Positions 10,480 to 22,800 of a stretch of DNA of 64,000 bases are shown in pieces; within the stretch, counting starts at the first letter, position 1, and each line of letters opens with the position of its first letter. A program made the translations under genes and the position numbers. This DNA comes from Rhodamnia argentea. Lineage: Eukaryota > Streptophyta > Magnoliopsida > Myrtales > Myrtaceae. The notes beneath the pieces are model-generated. The model was given only the letters and a program-made list of their open reading frames with translations, did not search any database and was not told where the DNA came from. The stretch is from NCBI RefSeq assembly GCF_020921035.1, contig NC_063155.1:30559294-30623293 (forward strand). Reading direction: 5' to 3'.

Positions 10480-11300
10480 ACAGTGGGATGTTGATTAAAT
10501 TTTTCTGGGGATCTAGGACTCATGATTGAAGGATTTCCACTAGAAAAGGCAACCCAATTCAGAGTTCGTTCCACGGGGTCAACGAGTCCATGTTAGGATA
10601 ATCCCATTAGCCAGCTAGCCATCTTCCCCATTGATTAATAGGGACGACGAGAAGGCACATGCATGCATGGGGATCCCGGAAAGACATTTTAAGGAAACTG
10701 GGAAATGCACTTTCTTATTGCTTGTTAATGGTTCGTCTCATCCATTACCACATGCCGTAATAATGAGAGATTCAACGCATGCCTTTTCTTAATGTGTTGC
10801 AGGTATTGAGTATGGACAAATTGTCTGTGGTCCCAAAGCAAATCATTTCCAGATGGGAAGTAAGTTTCTCCTCCCGTCCAGAAGAGTTGAATCCATTTGA
10901 GCGTGATCTCTTCTCTTCACTCGACTCTTCCACCAGTTTGGTCAGCAAATGATAAAGAGTAGTGATAAGATGATGGTTCTTAGAACCCCTAACTTTTTTC
11001 AATTTTGTTAGGCGGGCATTATTCGATTCTCAGTTATCGTCATAGCGATGCGCGTACAATGAACTGACATAAATCTTATGTCAAAAGCCCGAAACGAATT
11101 TCCTAGGTGTGGGAGCTGATCAGCTAACTAGACACACTATTCGATCCCATCACGTTGATCGGATAGTGACTAGGCAGCTGGACATTCACTCGCGATTGAG
11201 ATATTTTCATGTCATGGAACAAATTTTTTTCCAATACACGCCATTCTAAAATTAGAAACCCCAGTACACTTTCACATTGCACGCAAAATAATAAAGGATA
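10480..11300. other. Gene-free interval
   Basis: Only short open frames without domains are present. A GA run (10334-10350) lies just before this interval, in the probable promoter or 5' leader of copy C. No RNA gene or element was recognised. Confidence 0.5.
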
Positions 11301-11303
11301 AAC

Positions 11304-12009
11304 GGATTAGAAGTCCTAAAACTTGTCACGGAGATATAATTAAATCTTAAAACTTATAAAAAGTGCAATCAAGTCCTAAAACTTGTCAAATTGGTGTAAT
11401 GGAGTCTTTCCGTTTACTTCGTTCAACTTAGCTAACAAAAAATGCTTACTCGACTCTTTGAAAAAAAATATTTTCTCTACCTCACGTGGCAATGACGTTG
11501 TCAAATAATGAAACATAATGCCAAAACAATATTGTTGTGGTCCAAATCTGATTTTTAATATAAGTTTTATTTAAATTCAATTAAATTAAAAATTAAGCTA
11601 AATTAAAAATGAAGAAAAAAAATGAACCTTCGCCCCACCATTTCAAGAAGGGCCGGTGAGGGTGGGGACTACTAGAGGGCGTCATCTAGCCCTAGCCATG
11701 TGCCGGCGGCCTGGCGCCCAGTGGTCCCCCTTTTTGGTTTTTGTTTTTTTAATATAGCTTCCTTAAAATTTAATTAAAATAAATAGATACTAAAATTAGA
11801 TTTGGATCAAAATGACGTCATTTTAAACAGCATTTTCCTTTGCCCAAATCGGACAGAGTTAACGGAAAGACTTGATTCAATCAATTTCTCAAGTTTGAAG
11901 ACTCAATTACACTTTTTACAAGTTTTATGATTCAACTGCAGTTTCCGCAAGTTCTTAAAACTCAATTGTAGTTTCTTGACAAGTTTTAGGACTTTCAGTA
12001 GACTAATCC
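11304..12009. mobile_element. TIR element, family B
   Basis: The ends are inverted: GGATTAG then AAGTCCTAAAACTTGTCA on the left, and TGACAAGTTTTAGGACTT then CTAATCC on the right. Further in, GTCTTTCCGTTTAC on the left mirrors GTTAACGGAAAGAC on the right. The core is GC-rich (GGCCGGTGAGGGTGGGG). No transposase is present. No convincing target duplication was found. Confidence 0.65.
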
Positions 12010-12773
12010 AAAAACAATAATGCGGCAATTTTAAAATACAACACTCTTAGCAGGTTCTTCTTCGTGGCAAATGCAGGACAAAGCTAAAAACCAGTAGCTA
12101 AATTTTCAACTGGAAGCATGTGCTGTCTTTGTTTATTGAAAGATTCTCGATAATCAAGCCGACGTCGTTGACCCACGACCGGTTGCATTAACAAAAGATT
12201 CTTATTCCATTGGCCTGCATGGGAAACTTATCTCTGGACTGACGAAGCAAATGTCATCTTCAATGCTTTCTGTCCGAATCGTGCGCTGTGAAAGAGGGCC
12301 CGAAGCTGCACTGTAGGTCTAGGACTTGAACCAAAATCGAGTTGTTCTTTGTCCTTCCTAGTAATAGCTTAAGGCAAGTTTTTTAAAACAAGGGAAAACG
12401 AACATGCTGCCCATTTGTTTTGTGTAGTGGTTTGGCGAATATAAAGTGGTTGGGCACGTAAAATGTCGCCTACCGAATAGACAAAGCATCGGATCAAGGG
12501 AGTTATGGTCGTAAACAAAAACAAAAGAAGGGACTGCTGCTCTTTTGCGAAAGTTTGAAGCTTCCCCGTTGTCGGCCGGCGTTCGATATAGGTATAGCCA
12601 AAACACGAGCTATTCAAGTCGTTCCCTTCTTGATGTTTCGTAACGAATCAATCTATCCCGCTCCACCTAACTCGTCATCATTTGTGTCCACATGTGACAA
12701 ATTATTGCGCCTTCTCCTATTCGTGTATGTTTCGTGCACGGAAAGCTTTCTAATGGCAAAGATGGGCAGGATG

Positions 12774-13677
12774 TGAAAAATGTCAAAGTTTGTATACCGG
12801 CACTTACTTTAGTGCCAAACTTTTTCACCGGCTCACTTAAATGTCAAATCAGGAAAAAAACGATCACGTAAGTGCCAACAACTAGAAATTTCTTCCAAAA
12901 AAGTATACGTGCTATTTAAAATTAAAACATTTTAGTTACATGGCATTTATAAATAAAAAAAATAAATCTACGAGGTAATTTTTTTTAATAAACCATGTGG
13001 CAATTTTTTTCGAAATTCAATCTTTAACTTAAAAATAAGATGAAAAAAAGTTAGCGAATATAAAGGGGGTTGCAGCAATGAGGCTTGCATAGCCCTCATC
13101 GTTGCCGCCCCACCATGGCCGACGATGGGTGGGGGGCTGGTCGCAAGCCTCGTGTCGTGGCCGACGACCCCCGCCAACCATAAACGAGAGTCGCGGGCAT
13201 CGGCCGGATCTAACGAGGGTCGCATGGTAGGGTGGCAACGGCAAGCGCAGCAAGCCATCGTCGCTGCAAGTCCTTTATTTTTTTAACTTTTTTTTATTTT
13301 CTTATTTTTTTTCAATACAGTGAGCAAATTTTTTGCTGATTTTTTTTTTTTGGAAATAAAAACGCTGGAGATTGCCATTGCTGGAGATTGTCATTTGCAG
13401 ATAAAAATTCTGCAAGTTCGAATGTTTTCGCTATGTTTGAACTGTTTTTATCTTTTAAAAGTTTTTAGCTTATTTTTTAGTCTTCTATTGTTGACTAGAT
13501 TTTCCAATGAGCCACGTAGGCTTAAGTCATTAATAAGAAAAAATGCCACATAGGATTTCTGGTCAAGCTGACCGAAGTTAGCACTAAAGTCATCATTTTT
13601 ATAAAAAATTGACAATTATCCGAAAAAAAATTTTGATACTAAAATGAGCGTCGTAGACAAAATTTTGAGACTTTTTG
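12774..13677. mobile_element. TIR element, family D
   Basis: The left arm (ATGTCAAAGTTTGTATACCGGCACT-type phrases and TTTAGTGCC) is mirrored by the right arm (GCACTAAAGTCATC, TTTTGAGACTTTTTG). A GC-rich core (about 13080-13250) lies between AT-rich arms. Boundaries are approximate to about 10 bp. Confidence 0.5.
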
Positions 13678-14054
13678 TGTCCTTCTATCGGCAAAGATGT
13701 GCATAACTATAGAAGCCGCTCTTTTCACCCCATTTATTACTAAACTACAACTTTGTAAATAGTTGATCAAAATTCCCTTCAAATTAAAAACTTAGTTTTT
13801 TAACTGTTCTTCCTTTATTTCCTCGCGGCAGGATCTCCGTCTCCTTCATTATGTTGATGCTTTTGCAGTAACTTGAAGTGCTCTTTTCTTTTTTCCTCGA
13901 GGAAGATGGGTTAAGACTTAAGAGGTGCATAAGAGAAATGTCACTTGCGTTGCTGCCACCTTCGATGAAACCATCCCTAGTCACCACCAAAAGACCGCCA
14001 CTACGTTCGACCGCCGCCGCCACTCTTTTCTGTCCCTTGTTGTCCTTACGTGCT

Positions 14055-14058
<4 letters not shown>

Positions 14059-14123
<65 letters not shown>
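14059..14123. repeat. (TC)n microsatellite
   Basis: About 32 uninterrupted TC units. It creates spurious Ser/Leu open frames on the plus strand. Confidence 0.98.
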
Positions 14124-14124
<1 letters not shown>

Positions 14125-15265
14125 ATGCCCTCTCAACCCTGTGCTAGGTCATGGTCATGACCTTGAATCAGCAATGATCTTGAGTCAAAGGTTGTAAGAA
14201 GAGGGATGGTCACGCTGCGACGGTAGAGGCCAGTGATCGAGAGTGATGTGTCCAATGACGACGGTGTTGGGCTAGGCATGAGGGTAGGGGCGGGGCCCCT
14301 TTTGGGCTTGATTTGAAACGGGCTTTAGTCAGCAGACATGTCTTTTCTTTAAATTCACAGAAAGCCCATATACTTTTCTGGGCCTTTTCTTGTTTGGTCC
14401 ATGAGCCCATGAACTTGGTTTGTTTTTGTCAGCTTGGATTGGAACCCTTATATCTTCTTCTTCTTCTTCTCCTCGTCTCCTCTCTTTTTCTTTTTTTACT
14501 ATTGTTCCCCATTGCTTCCAAGATAATCCTTGAAAATCAATGCTTATCGCATAAACCTGCGCACGGTTGCCGGAATTTGATGTATCTAGGCGGCCGCGGC
14601 ACCCCCTGCCCACGAGAATCCTGATGAAGGGTTAACATCTATTTTAATCTACCTTGACTCTTTGGATTGATTGATGTTTCCTTTTTTCCCCTATCGAAAT
14701 TCTCGATCCACTGTCGGAATAAAATGTTGTCGCCATAGGTGTTGATGCACTTTCACAATCTAATGAGTTTTTCGTTCTATATGTAAAACCAGCGACACGA
14801 AGTCTTTTTTGTTGACAGTATCACGGTATCAACATGCGAATGTTTTACGAATTTTAAATTGCGCAATCAATAATAATAATAATAATAAAACTAAACCAAT
14901 TTGGAGTCCAATAGAAGTGCAGAAAAAAATACCGTAATTATATACTGAAGTCAAATATGGGTTGTGTGCTCATCACCGATAATGATCGAGTTTCGATGAT
15001 CGGCCGTCGAGTGTGCTATAATGTAATAACAAATCCGTTCTTATGAAAGGAGGAAATTGTTACAGCTAGTACAAAGTTGATTTATTTTTCAGATTTGCAC
15101 TTGATTGTAACGCTTTGCGATTGGTTTTGTCTCGATGGGATTCCCAATCTCTTCTTATTGCGAGAGTATCCGATTCCGATTCCAATTCCAATTCCAATTC
15201 AAAATCCCACTTAATTAAGCCAATAAGAGTCAATACAAGGAAAGAAGAGTAAAGAGCATGTTACT

Positions 15266-15315
15266 TAGCACTTTCTTTAACGGAGAGGCGTAGCACTTTC
15301 TTTAACGGAGAGGGG
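15266..15315. repeat. 25-bp direct tandem repeat
   Basis: TAGCACTTTCTTTAACGGAG followed by AGGSG occurs twice in immediate succession (15266-15290 and 15291-15315). It lies about 200-250 bp upstream of the TATA box of the next gene and could be a duplicated promoter segment. Confidence 0.85.
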
Positions 15316-15525
15316 AGGCTGCTTTCCCCCTTCTCTAATGTGCACGAATGGACCGTGACGACTTCATCCCTATGCTTTTAAATATTTAGCAGATGCGTGC
15401 ATTATCTTGGCTCTAACTTCAGAGGCATTCAAAAGTTTTAAATTCAGCTTCCACATGCCACCCATCCATTTGCGCACACATTCACCTTTCACCTACAAAC
15501 CCGTTAAAGCACAAACCGACCCCGC

Positions 15526-15532
15526 TATAAGA
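15526..15532 (+). promoter_or_regulatory. TATA box of the small basic-protein gene
   Basis: CGCTATAAGAAA lies 73 bp upstream of the ATG at 15599, a normal plant TATA-to-ATG distance with a short leader. It places transcription downstream of an upstream in-frame CTG/ATG region and so decides the start. Confidence 0.6.
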
Positions 15533-15598
15533 AAAGCCAAGTACAGATGCCAAGCCCCCTCCATAAAGTTGCGCCCGGCACCTCTGGAAACGCTCGCC

Positions 15599-15988
15599 AT
15601 GGCAGCTTCCACCTGCATGACAAGTTGCATCGTGGACGGCGACGCCCGGATGGGGTTGAGGTATGTGAGCCTCCGCAAGGGGCCGGGACCGGGTGGTGAC
15701 AGTCTCCCAGCAGGGCTTGGGTGGCGGTCGCACCCTGGAGTGGTGGATGGGATATCTTGCAGGCAAATGTACCTGAGGAGCTACCCTTTCTCCAGGAAAG
15801 AGAGTGTGCCCGAGAGGACCAAGAAGTGCTTGGGGAGAGTCAAGAAGGGAGTGGCTCGCGGGAAATTGGTGGTCCAGAGGGCTAAAGAGGTGTCCTGCTC
15901 TGCCTTCCTGGCGATATTTCATCGCCTTCTCTCTTGCACGGCCAAGATCGATGTTGCTGATTATCATCTCTCCCAGGGAGACTATTGA
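15599..15988 (+). CDS. Small basic plant protein of unknown function
   Basis: 129 aa, one exon, TGA stop. It begins MAASTCMTSCIVDGDARMG, then RYVSLRKG, a Gly/Pro segment, CRQMYLRSYPFSRKES (54-69), a basic helix-like stretch KKCLGRVKKGVARGK (75-89), and a Cys-containing hydrophobic segment SCSAFLAIFHRLLSC (99-113). I recall short unannotated plant proteins with this same MYLRSYxFSRKE motif, but no function. There is no signal peptide; the C-terminal hydrophobic segment is short for a membrane span and may be amphipathic. An upstream in-frame extension exists, but the TATA box at 15526 lies inside it, so the later ATG is preferred. Confidence 0.7.
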   Translation: MAASTCMTSCIVDGDARMGLRYVSLRKGPGPGGDSLPAGLGWRSHPGVVDGISCRQMYLRSYPFSRKESVPERTKKCLGRVKKGVARGKLVVQRAKEVSCSAFLAIFHRLLSCTAKIDVADYHLSQGDY

Positions 15989-16311
15989 GCATATACGACT
16001 GTTTCTCTTCGCCTTGAATCTTTTCTTCTGTCTTTTTCTTTCTTGTTCTGGGTGTTATGTGCTTCATATAGGGAGAACTGTGTATTATATCCATGATGGG
16101 ATGGTGGGTCGAATGCAAAGATCAGGGCAGAAAGGTGGAAGCTGTGACACGATGATCGGTGTTATGTTCTATGAATTTCTCGTCTTTTCAATTTTTTTGG
16201 AAGATGAAGTTCGTTTTTGTGAACTTGTTACTTCTTACATTAATTCACAGAGGTTCTTTGATTTCCGCTTCTAGTTTGTGTCTGAATTTGTTTGTGAAGG
16301 GGTTTCGGGAT

Positions 16312-17025
16312 TGTTAAAGCGCAGCGAAATATATTTATAAACCAAAACCCTAGACATGATCCATGTGTATATTGAAATCAATAGGAGTTCAAGATGTACA
16401 AAGATAAATTGACAATTGATTGTGTCCGGATTAGCACCTCAAGTGTTGCGCTTCTACCGGTATCTACACACACACGAACCGAAGTCTCCAACGATCTAAG
16501 TGCTAGCTTACGGATCTTGGAGCTCCTCTTGCTTGATTGCATTTAATCTTTGAGACTCTCTCAAAGATTTAAGAACAGAGAACGATTCTCCGTATTTTGC
16601 TCCTTCGGAATAAGACTTTCTCAATTCTATGAGGCGTCTCTAGGGTTTTCACTATCTCAAGGGTTTTTTTTCTTAATAATTGGCTATATATAGCCTCAAT
16701 ATTTACACGTAACAAAACAAGAAGAAGCGGGGCTGGGCGATTCGGGTCCGCCAAACCGTTTATCTCTAATCGTGCGTTTAATCGTTATCTCATAATATGC
16801 ACGATCGCGTAAATATTTAGAATAGAAGAATAAATTAAATCTACTTCTTAAGTAGATCAAGGTGCAGAGAAAATACGAACTCGGTTCGTTATTGTGTACG
16901 ATCCCGTAGATTTACTAAACATTAATAGTGTGCTTAAAATCATTTTTGGCCCACAAGTTATAAGTGATTTTTAGCAACACATTATGACCACCTAAGTATA
17001 GTGAAGGTCGTTTTTCAATACAACA
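16312..17025 (-). mobile_element. Possible solo LTR (Copia-like relic)
   Basis: The stretch begins TGTTAAAGCGCAGCG and ends CAATACAACA, giving TGTT...AACA ends. On the minus strand it has a GGCTATATATAGCC TATA-like site in the middle. The five-base flanks (GGGAT, TAATT) do not match, so either end could be misplaced. No coding sequence is present. Confidence 0.4.
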
Positions 17026-17039
17026 TAATTTACAATTGA

Positions 17040-19400
17040 TGTTAGAGTATCAACCTTGATTAGTTCCTAGGGCAGACTGCTAACACTTTGGAGAAAAGAG
17101 ACAAAATTCCACTACTTCCAAATTCAACAAGGAAAGCAAGATATGACCTTGCATTCAGCGACAACACTCAATTTCGCAAAACCAATTCCCAAGTCTAATT
17201 CAAACAGGAGGGTGAAGAGAGAGGACTAGTACGGATCGGGCGTTTGCTCGAGCATTGCGAGTCTCGATATAAATATACGCATGACATAATTTTAATGGAG
17301 GATCTTTGTATAAGTTAAGTGGTCCTGGAACTTCACAACTTTTTTCCTTAAGGAATAAATCACTATATGTCACGAGCAAGTATAGGATAAGAAAAAAAAT
17401 GTCGGGACTCGTCATCCGAAAGGTGGGACATAGCTCCATGAAAGCTCATGCCTGGAGTTTATTTCGGAGTTAATTCCGGTGAGTGAGAGCGAGAGAGAAT
17501 GAGAGAGATGTGGGTAGTTGTAAGTTGGGAGGGGTAGGCTGATGGTGGGATCATCACTTTGGTTTCTGTCTCAGCTTTCATGGGGTCATTATCATTTGAT
17601 TGACGCTTCTCTTGACAGAAACGCGCACTTAGGAACGATGCTGAACAAAGGCAAGCACCATTATAAAACTCATCGAACACATGTTTGAGTTTATACATGC
17701 CATGGAACATGAGACACGACGCTGGATCGGGTGCGTCGATCATGATGAGCTTCTGATTTCAGGTTCTTTATATCTTCTTAATTATTGTGTAATATCTTAA
17801 TACGTCCATGAAGTGGGTGGATGTTATCTCTACCCTTACCAGCAATTAGCAATACAGTTGGGTTTAATTAGTCAATTAACATGATGATGACATCAATCCA
17901 CTTAAAGCAGGCGTAATTTGTGGACCAAATTCAAAAGGCTTTTCAAGTCTGGCCGAACTGGTCTTGCTGAATCCTACCCGTAACCAACTTCTTTTTTGTG
18001 CACGAGATGTGACTCAAGGCCAGATTACCGGTGAGCACGGATAATGTGTGCCTGAGCTGATACTGATAGACATCAATTCGGACAGAAATCTCGACGGAGA
18101 TGACAGATTTGACGTTAGCTTAAGGATATTCATTTGTTTGTTGTCAGTCAAAAATCAAATTTAAATTCCACCTTAATATCGTCTGGATGAACTATGAAGC
18201 GGATCATAGCAGGAATCCAAGGAAAACCACATTGCATTCCACGAATGATTGCCGCAATTAAACATGTCAAATTTGGGGTGGACATGGCTCATCGCATAAT
18301 GAAATACTAGCTCTAATGGAATAATGAGAAATGGATTAACAAGAAGAGCAGATCTAAACTAGAGCACTTTCTTGAAGCCTTGGTCTGACTTCGCATACGG
18401 TTTTGGGAGGTCAAGCGATGGCAAAACTTCAGCATCTGAGTACTCGATTTCAGGACATGAGGAGAGGATGATCATGCATGCGGGGGAGGAAGAGATGGCT
18501 GGGAACGTTTTTGGTGGCCGTTGAGACTCGAGACAATGAATGGGGATGGCCGGTGAGGTTTTCCATGGTGGCCGTATCAAGTTGTCCGCAGAGGCAGAGA
18601 CAGAGACAGAGACAGAGACAGAGACAGACAGAGAGAGGAGGGAGGCGGGGGGGGCGGTGTTGTTCTGCTTCTGCATTAGCGAAAGAGAGATGCCGTAGGA
18701 AGAAGATGGGGTCGGATAACATGTACGCAAATGTTGTCTACTTTCAACTTTCCACCAACGAAAACGTGGGCAGCAGCCAATGTGATCAGCAGATAGTCTG
18801 TGCACCTCCAACCGTTAAACATATACGACAGGCGACGATCAAATGCAGCAGAAATGGAGAAGTAACAGGATTCATTCATGTGCACAAATGCAGCAGAAAC
18901 ATGAACTTAGGAAATCATTGTGATTTCGACAGGAGACGATAAAAGCGATGATTCACAATTAAAATCCAGCCAATAGGTTCAAAGAAAGGTGAAATAAATG
19001 AACTTATAAACATTGCTGTGAAGTGTGAACACGGAAAGGAACAAGTAAACATGACAAGAAAACGATTCAGATTCAACAGCTTTTATCAGTAATCAGATTC
19101 ATTGCTATCAGTCTCCTAAAACAGACACCAGTATTCTTTCTGTTTAAAGTCAGGTCCATCCGTAAGCAAACTCCATCAACTGAGACATCAATGACACATG
19201 AAACTAGGTGGGTTCCTACCCTTCTCCTGGTCCCTCGACTCAACCAAAGTTGCATTGTGGCACACCCAAATGGTCCATTTGCATGAAGCAGCAGCAGCAC
19301 TAGCACGCCAAGCTCATCGATGCAACTAAAGTAAATCATACCTTACCATGGTCGGTTGGAGAAAGAATCAGAACAAGAGGCGAGCAAGATGAATCAACCT
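17040..19400. other. Gene-free interval downstream of HERK1-type gene
   Basis: Short frames only. One 150-aa minus-strand frame (18359-18811) is driven by a CAGAGA repeat. The last 300-400 bp before 19409 probably hold the 3' UTR of the receptor kinase gene. Nothing else was recognised. Confidence 0.5.
18595..18628. repeat. (CAGAGA)n microsatellite
   Basis: About five to six CAGAGA units. On the minus strand they encode a spurious Ser-Val/Leu-Cys run. Confidence 0.95.
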
Positions 19401-19408
19401 AGTTTACA

Positions 19409-21904
19409 TCATCTACCCTCGGAGTTCACAAGCTGCGAGAACACTTTACTCATCGAGAGGTCGTCGACACTGGATACTTCAAACTGCGCAGTGGAAATTG
19501 TTGGATCGACATTGCTGAAATTGTGGACTTGAGGAGACAGCTCACCGATCACGTTAGTACTGTTTTCTTCAGGGTCACCTTGCACAACCGCCTCTTGAAG
19601 TTGAAGGGCATATTCCAGATTCCACAGCACATCTCCCATTGAAGGCCGATCAACCCCGAAGTCGGCCAAGCACTTCTCAGCCGTTTCCCCAAACTTCCTA
19701 AGAGAATCAGGTCTGATTTTACCCACAAGAGTAGGGTCTATGATCTGATCCAATTGCCCTTTCTTTTGCCACTTCATTGCCCACTCCGCCAAGTTCACCT
19801 TTTCCCTAGGGAGTGATGGATCAATAACGGGTCTTGCACAAAGGACTTCGAGCAGGACCACCCCAAATGAATACACATCGGATTTTTCGGTAAGTTGTTG
19901 CCTTCTGAAGTATTCCGGATCAAGGTATCCGAAACTCCCTTTCACTGCTGTACTCACATGGGTCTGATCAATTTCCGGCCCTGTCTTGGAAAGCCCAAAA
20001 TCAGCAACTTTTGCCATGAGGTTCTCGTCAAGCAAAATATTTGCAGACTTCACATCGCGATGGATGACCGCTTTTGCATAGCCAGTGTGAAGGTAGTGGA
20101 GCCCTCTAGCAGAACCAATGCATACCTCAAGCCTCTGCTTCCAGCTCAGGCTAGGATGGTCAGAGCCATAAAGATGGCTCTTCAGTGTGCCGTTCTCCAT
20201 GTATTCATAAATCAAAATCATCTCACTCTTTTCATCACAATACCCAATCAAAGAAACCAGATGGCGGTGGCGGAACTGTGAAAGCATCTCGATTTCAGTT
20301 TGGAACTCCGCAAGTCCCTGTTGGGACCGAGGATTACCCCTCTTAACAGCTAATCTTGTTCCATCATTCAATTCTCCCCGGTACACTTTTCCAAACCCGC
20401 CAATACCAATGACCCAACTCTCATCGAAGTTGTTCGTGGCCTCTTGAACAGCCACAAAGGGAAAGCGATACCCAAGATTGGAAGCAGCGCTAAGGGTTGT
20501 TCCATTAGAGTATTTACTCCCCATGGTGTGAGAATTGCCTCCATTAGTGGATAATGGCATCCATGTCTTGGACAGCCCCTGCTTTGCAAGTCGTTGTTGC
20601 CTTCTTCGGCACCACCAAAAGAGAACTCCAGCCAAAAGTGCTGCAATTAATGCCCCAATAGTAATACCCACTACAACACCGACATTTTTTTTTCCAGAGC
20701 CAGGACCTGAAGATATTCCTGCCGCCACCCCATTGAGGCTGCCATCAGAATTGTTCATTTTCATGATCTCTAACCCATTCAAAATGGCATTAGGGTAAGC
20801 GCCATTTGCCGTATATGGACCAACACTTACACGAAGCTTATTGCTTACTGATACCCCTGAAACTAGATCGAAGAAATAGGGAGCAGCCAAAACATTTTCC
20901 AAGATACTACTCAAATCAAGGTCACTAATAACAACAGATGAGTCAAGATAGACATTGAAGTAGAGCTGGTTAAGCGATGGGCTCACTATATCACAGAAGT
21001 GAAAGCGAATAAGGTGTCTAAATCCAACATCTACATCAAACTCCCAGGTGACATTGAAATTGCTATTAGGATCACTTCCCGAGTTCATCTCAGTTGCAGT
21101 GCCGTAGACTGAAGCGGGAGCAGTATCCTGCGTTGGCCCACCCGGTACATACTTAACTGCTCCAACCTTCGACACATTTATCGCCAGATTAGGTTGGACT
21201 AGAAAATCATAGTCAGGATCCCAATTTCTCCAGAGAGTATCATTCATAGCGGAAACTTGTTGTCCACCCATGTTCAATCTCCAGACTGTCTCAAGAGCCT
21301 GCGACAAGAGACCTTGAAACTTCCCCGAAGGAAGAGTATTTGCATCATCCTGAATTAAAGTGTCGGGCATGGAGACAACTTCAATTGCATTCAGAAATGC
21401 AAAAGAGTTATTGGAGGGGGTGATGGTGACAACAAGATTACTCGACGTTACGTTCAGGGAAAACTCTTTCATGACACTGCCACTGGCGGTAAAATTACTG
21501 AGGAGAACAAAGTCTTGGGCTGAAACAGCAAATTTAGCAGTGCTCATCTTGTAAGATTCATAATCAAAAGGAGAGAAATAGAGCCGAATCCAGTGCCTAC
21601 CACCCTGGCTGATGGGAAATGTGTATCTCGTGGAACCGGTAAAGACTCTCGCGGTCTGATAGAGCTGGGAGACATCAGATGAATTAAGAGAGTTTGAAGC
21701 ACTGGCCAGAACATTTTGCGGGGTGGAAAGGAACTTTGAGGCTTCCTTATCGGCAAGAAAAACACGGCCACTTACAGTGGTATTGGTTGAGGATCCACAA
21801 TCTATTAGGTAATTATCTGGAGGAGAATACCCATTTGAAGACCGAGACAAACACAAGATTGACAAAGCCCACAGAAACAATTCAAAGCTTGTATCGCACT
21901 TCAT
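19409..21904 (-). CDS. HERK1: CrRLK1L receptor kinase, HERCULES1 type
   Basis: 831 aa in one exon, the usual size and structure for the Catharanthus RLK1-like family. A signal peptide (1-25) is followed by the paired malectin-like ectodomain (about 28-385, starting DNYLIDCGS), a transmembrane helix (about 407-431) and a Ser/Thr kinase (about 495-770). Kinase landmarks are GGFGKV (502-507), Lys521 in AVKRG, HRDVKSANILL (Asp617) and DFGLSKTG (Asp635). All catalytic residues are intact. The C-terminus VFSQLVNSEGR closely resembles Arabidopsis HERK1. By family knowledge these kinases sense wall state and RALF peptides at the plasma membrane, with LORELEI-like partners, and promote cell elongation. 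HERK1 rather than THESEUS1 is an inference from tail and juxtamembrane motifs (KTWMPLS, MGSKYSNGT). Confidence 0.95.
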   Translation of the reverse strand: MKCDTSFELFLWALSILCLSRSSNGYSPPDNYLIDCGSSTNTTVSGRVFLADKEASKFLSTPQNVLASASNSLNSSDVSQLYQTARVFTGSTRYTFPISQGGRHWIRLYFSPFDYESYKMSTAKFAVSAQDFVLLSNFTASGSVMKEFSLNVTSSNLVVTITPSNNSFAFLNAIEVVSMPDTLIQDDANTLPSGKFQGLLSQALETVWRLNMGGQQVSAMNDTLWRNWDPDYDFLVQPNLAINVSKVGAVKYVPGGPTQDTAPASVYGTATEMNSGSDPNSNFNVTWEFDVDVGFRHLIRFHFCDIVSPSLNQLYFNVYLDSSVVISDLDLSSILENVLAAPYFFDLVSGVSVSNKLRVSVGPYTANGAYPNAILNGLEIMKMNNSDGSLNGVAAGISSGPGSGKKNVGVVVGITIGALIAALLAGVLFWWCRRRQQRLAKQGLSKTWMPLSTNGGNSHTMGSKYSNGTTLSAASNLGYRFPFVAVQEATNNFDESWVIGIGGFGKVYRGELNDGTRLAVKRGNPRSQQGLAEFQTEIEMLSQFRHRHLVSLIGYCDEKSEMILIYEYMENGTLKSHLYGSDHPSLSWKQRLEVCIGSARGLHYLHTGYAKAVIHRDVKSANILLDENLMAKVADFGLSKTGPEIDQTHVSTAVKGSFGYLDPEYFRRQQLTEKSDVYSFGVVLLEVLCARPVIDPSLPREKVNLAEWAMKWQKKGQLDQIIDPTLVGKIRPDSLRKFGETAEKCLADFGVDRPSMGDVLWNLEYALQLQEAVVQGDPEENSTNVIGELSPQVHNFSNVDPTISTAQFEVSSVDDLSMSKVFSQLVNSEGR

Positions 21905-22800
21905 CTACGAACTTAAGCTAAGGAGCTCAGCAATCAAACTACCTTTGAGCTAGGCAAAGCTCAAATCTTGATTTCTCATACAGGAAGCAGCGAACGACCG
22001 GGGAGGTACAGGGGTAGAATCACAAAGGGCAAGCACTCGCGATCATGAACTAACCAGTAAAAAAAAAAACAATACAGAGATAGCAACTTCAAGATCTTAT
22101 CTAGAAGATATGAGATTTGTAAAGAAGAAAAAGAGCAACCGATCCCAACCAGGGAGACGATCAAGATCAAAACCCTATTGACAGAACTCAACAGGAAACG
22201 TTAAAGATGGCACCTTTATAGCGGATAGAGCACCAATACAGAGAAAGAGAGAGAAACGCACAAGCCCAGCTTTGAATGGCGAATCAGACGAACACGGTGG
22301 GAACGTTTGAAGAGTCCCGAAACACCCAAAAAGACTTTTAAGAGGGAACAAACGGGGATTGCAGAGAGAGCACCCAAAACTGCGAGGCACTATAGCTGGT
22401 GTGTCCTCGGTGACAACCCAAGGAGGAAGACAGATTCATAGACTTGTTTATACTTTCTACGATCACGAAAAGAGAAGCAATATGTACGAAAAGCTTTAAA
22501 CAAGTGGGAGTCAAAAGGGGCTGGAGTCGGAGCAACTATATTCTAAAAAACAAAAGCATGAAAGCAACCCAGCTACGGTTCAGCATGTGGTAGAGAGCTG
22601 ACCTCGTCTTTAAAATGAAACCGGCACTTCATGGGAAAGCTCAAAGCTGCAAGGGGGAATACGTCAATGGAGACGGCAGGGATTATTTTTTCGAAGGGTG
22701 TGCTGGGGATTGGAGAAGAATGAGTTACGTAAAGAATTTTACCCTCCAATCGTGGATGATAACAGTTGCGACTACTACTGCCGTTTCTGGGGTACGTTAG
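21905..22800 (-). promoter_or_regulatory. 5' leader/promoter region of the HERK1-type gene
   Basis: No other gene is seen. A minus-strand TTCGTAG lies directly before the ATG and could be a splice acceptor of a leader intron; this is only a suggestion. No clear TATA box could be fixed. Confidence 0.3.

Noticed and set aside
13878-14147. Ser/Leu-rich frames
   Set aside because: They are translation of the TC microsatellite.
15482-15967. 161-aa antisense frame
   Set aside because: It is antisense to the 129-aa gene, which has a TATA box and a known-looking plant motif.
18595-18628. Short tandem repeat considered as a CRISPR-like array
   Set aside because: Units are 6 bp with no spacers, and this is a plant nuclear sequence.
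18359-18811. 150-aa minus-strand frame with a Ser-Val run
   Set aside because: It depends on the CAGAGA microsatellite; no domain, no splice signals and no clear start context.
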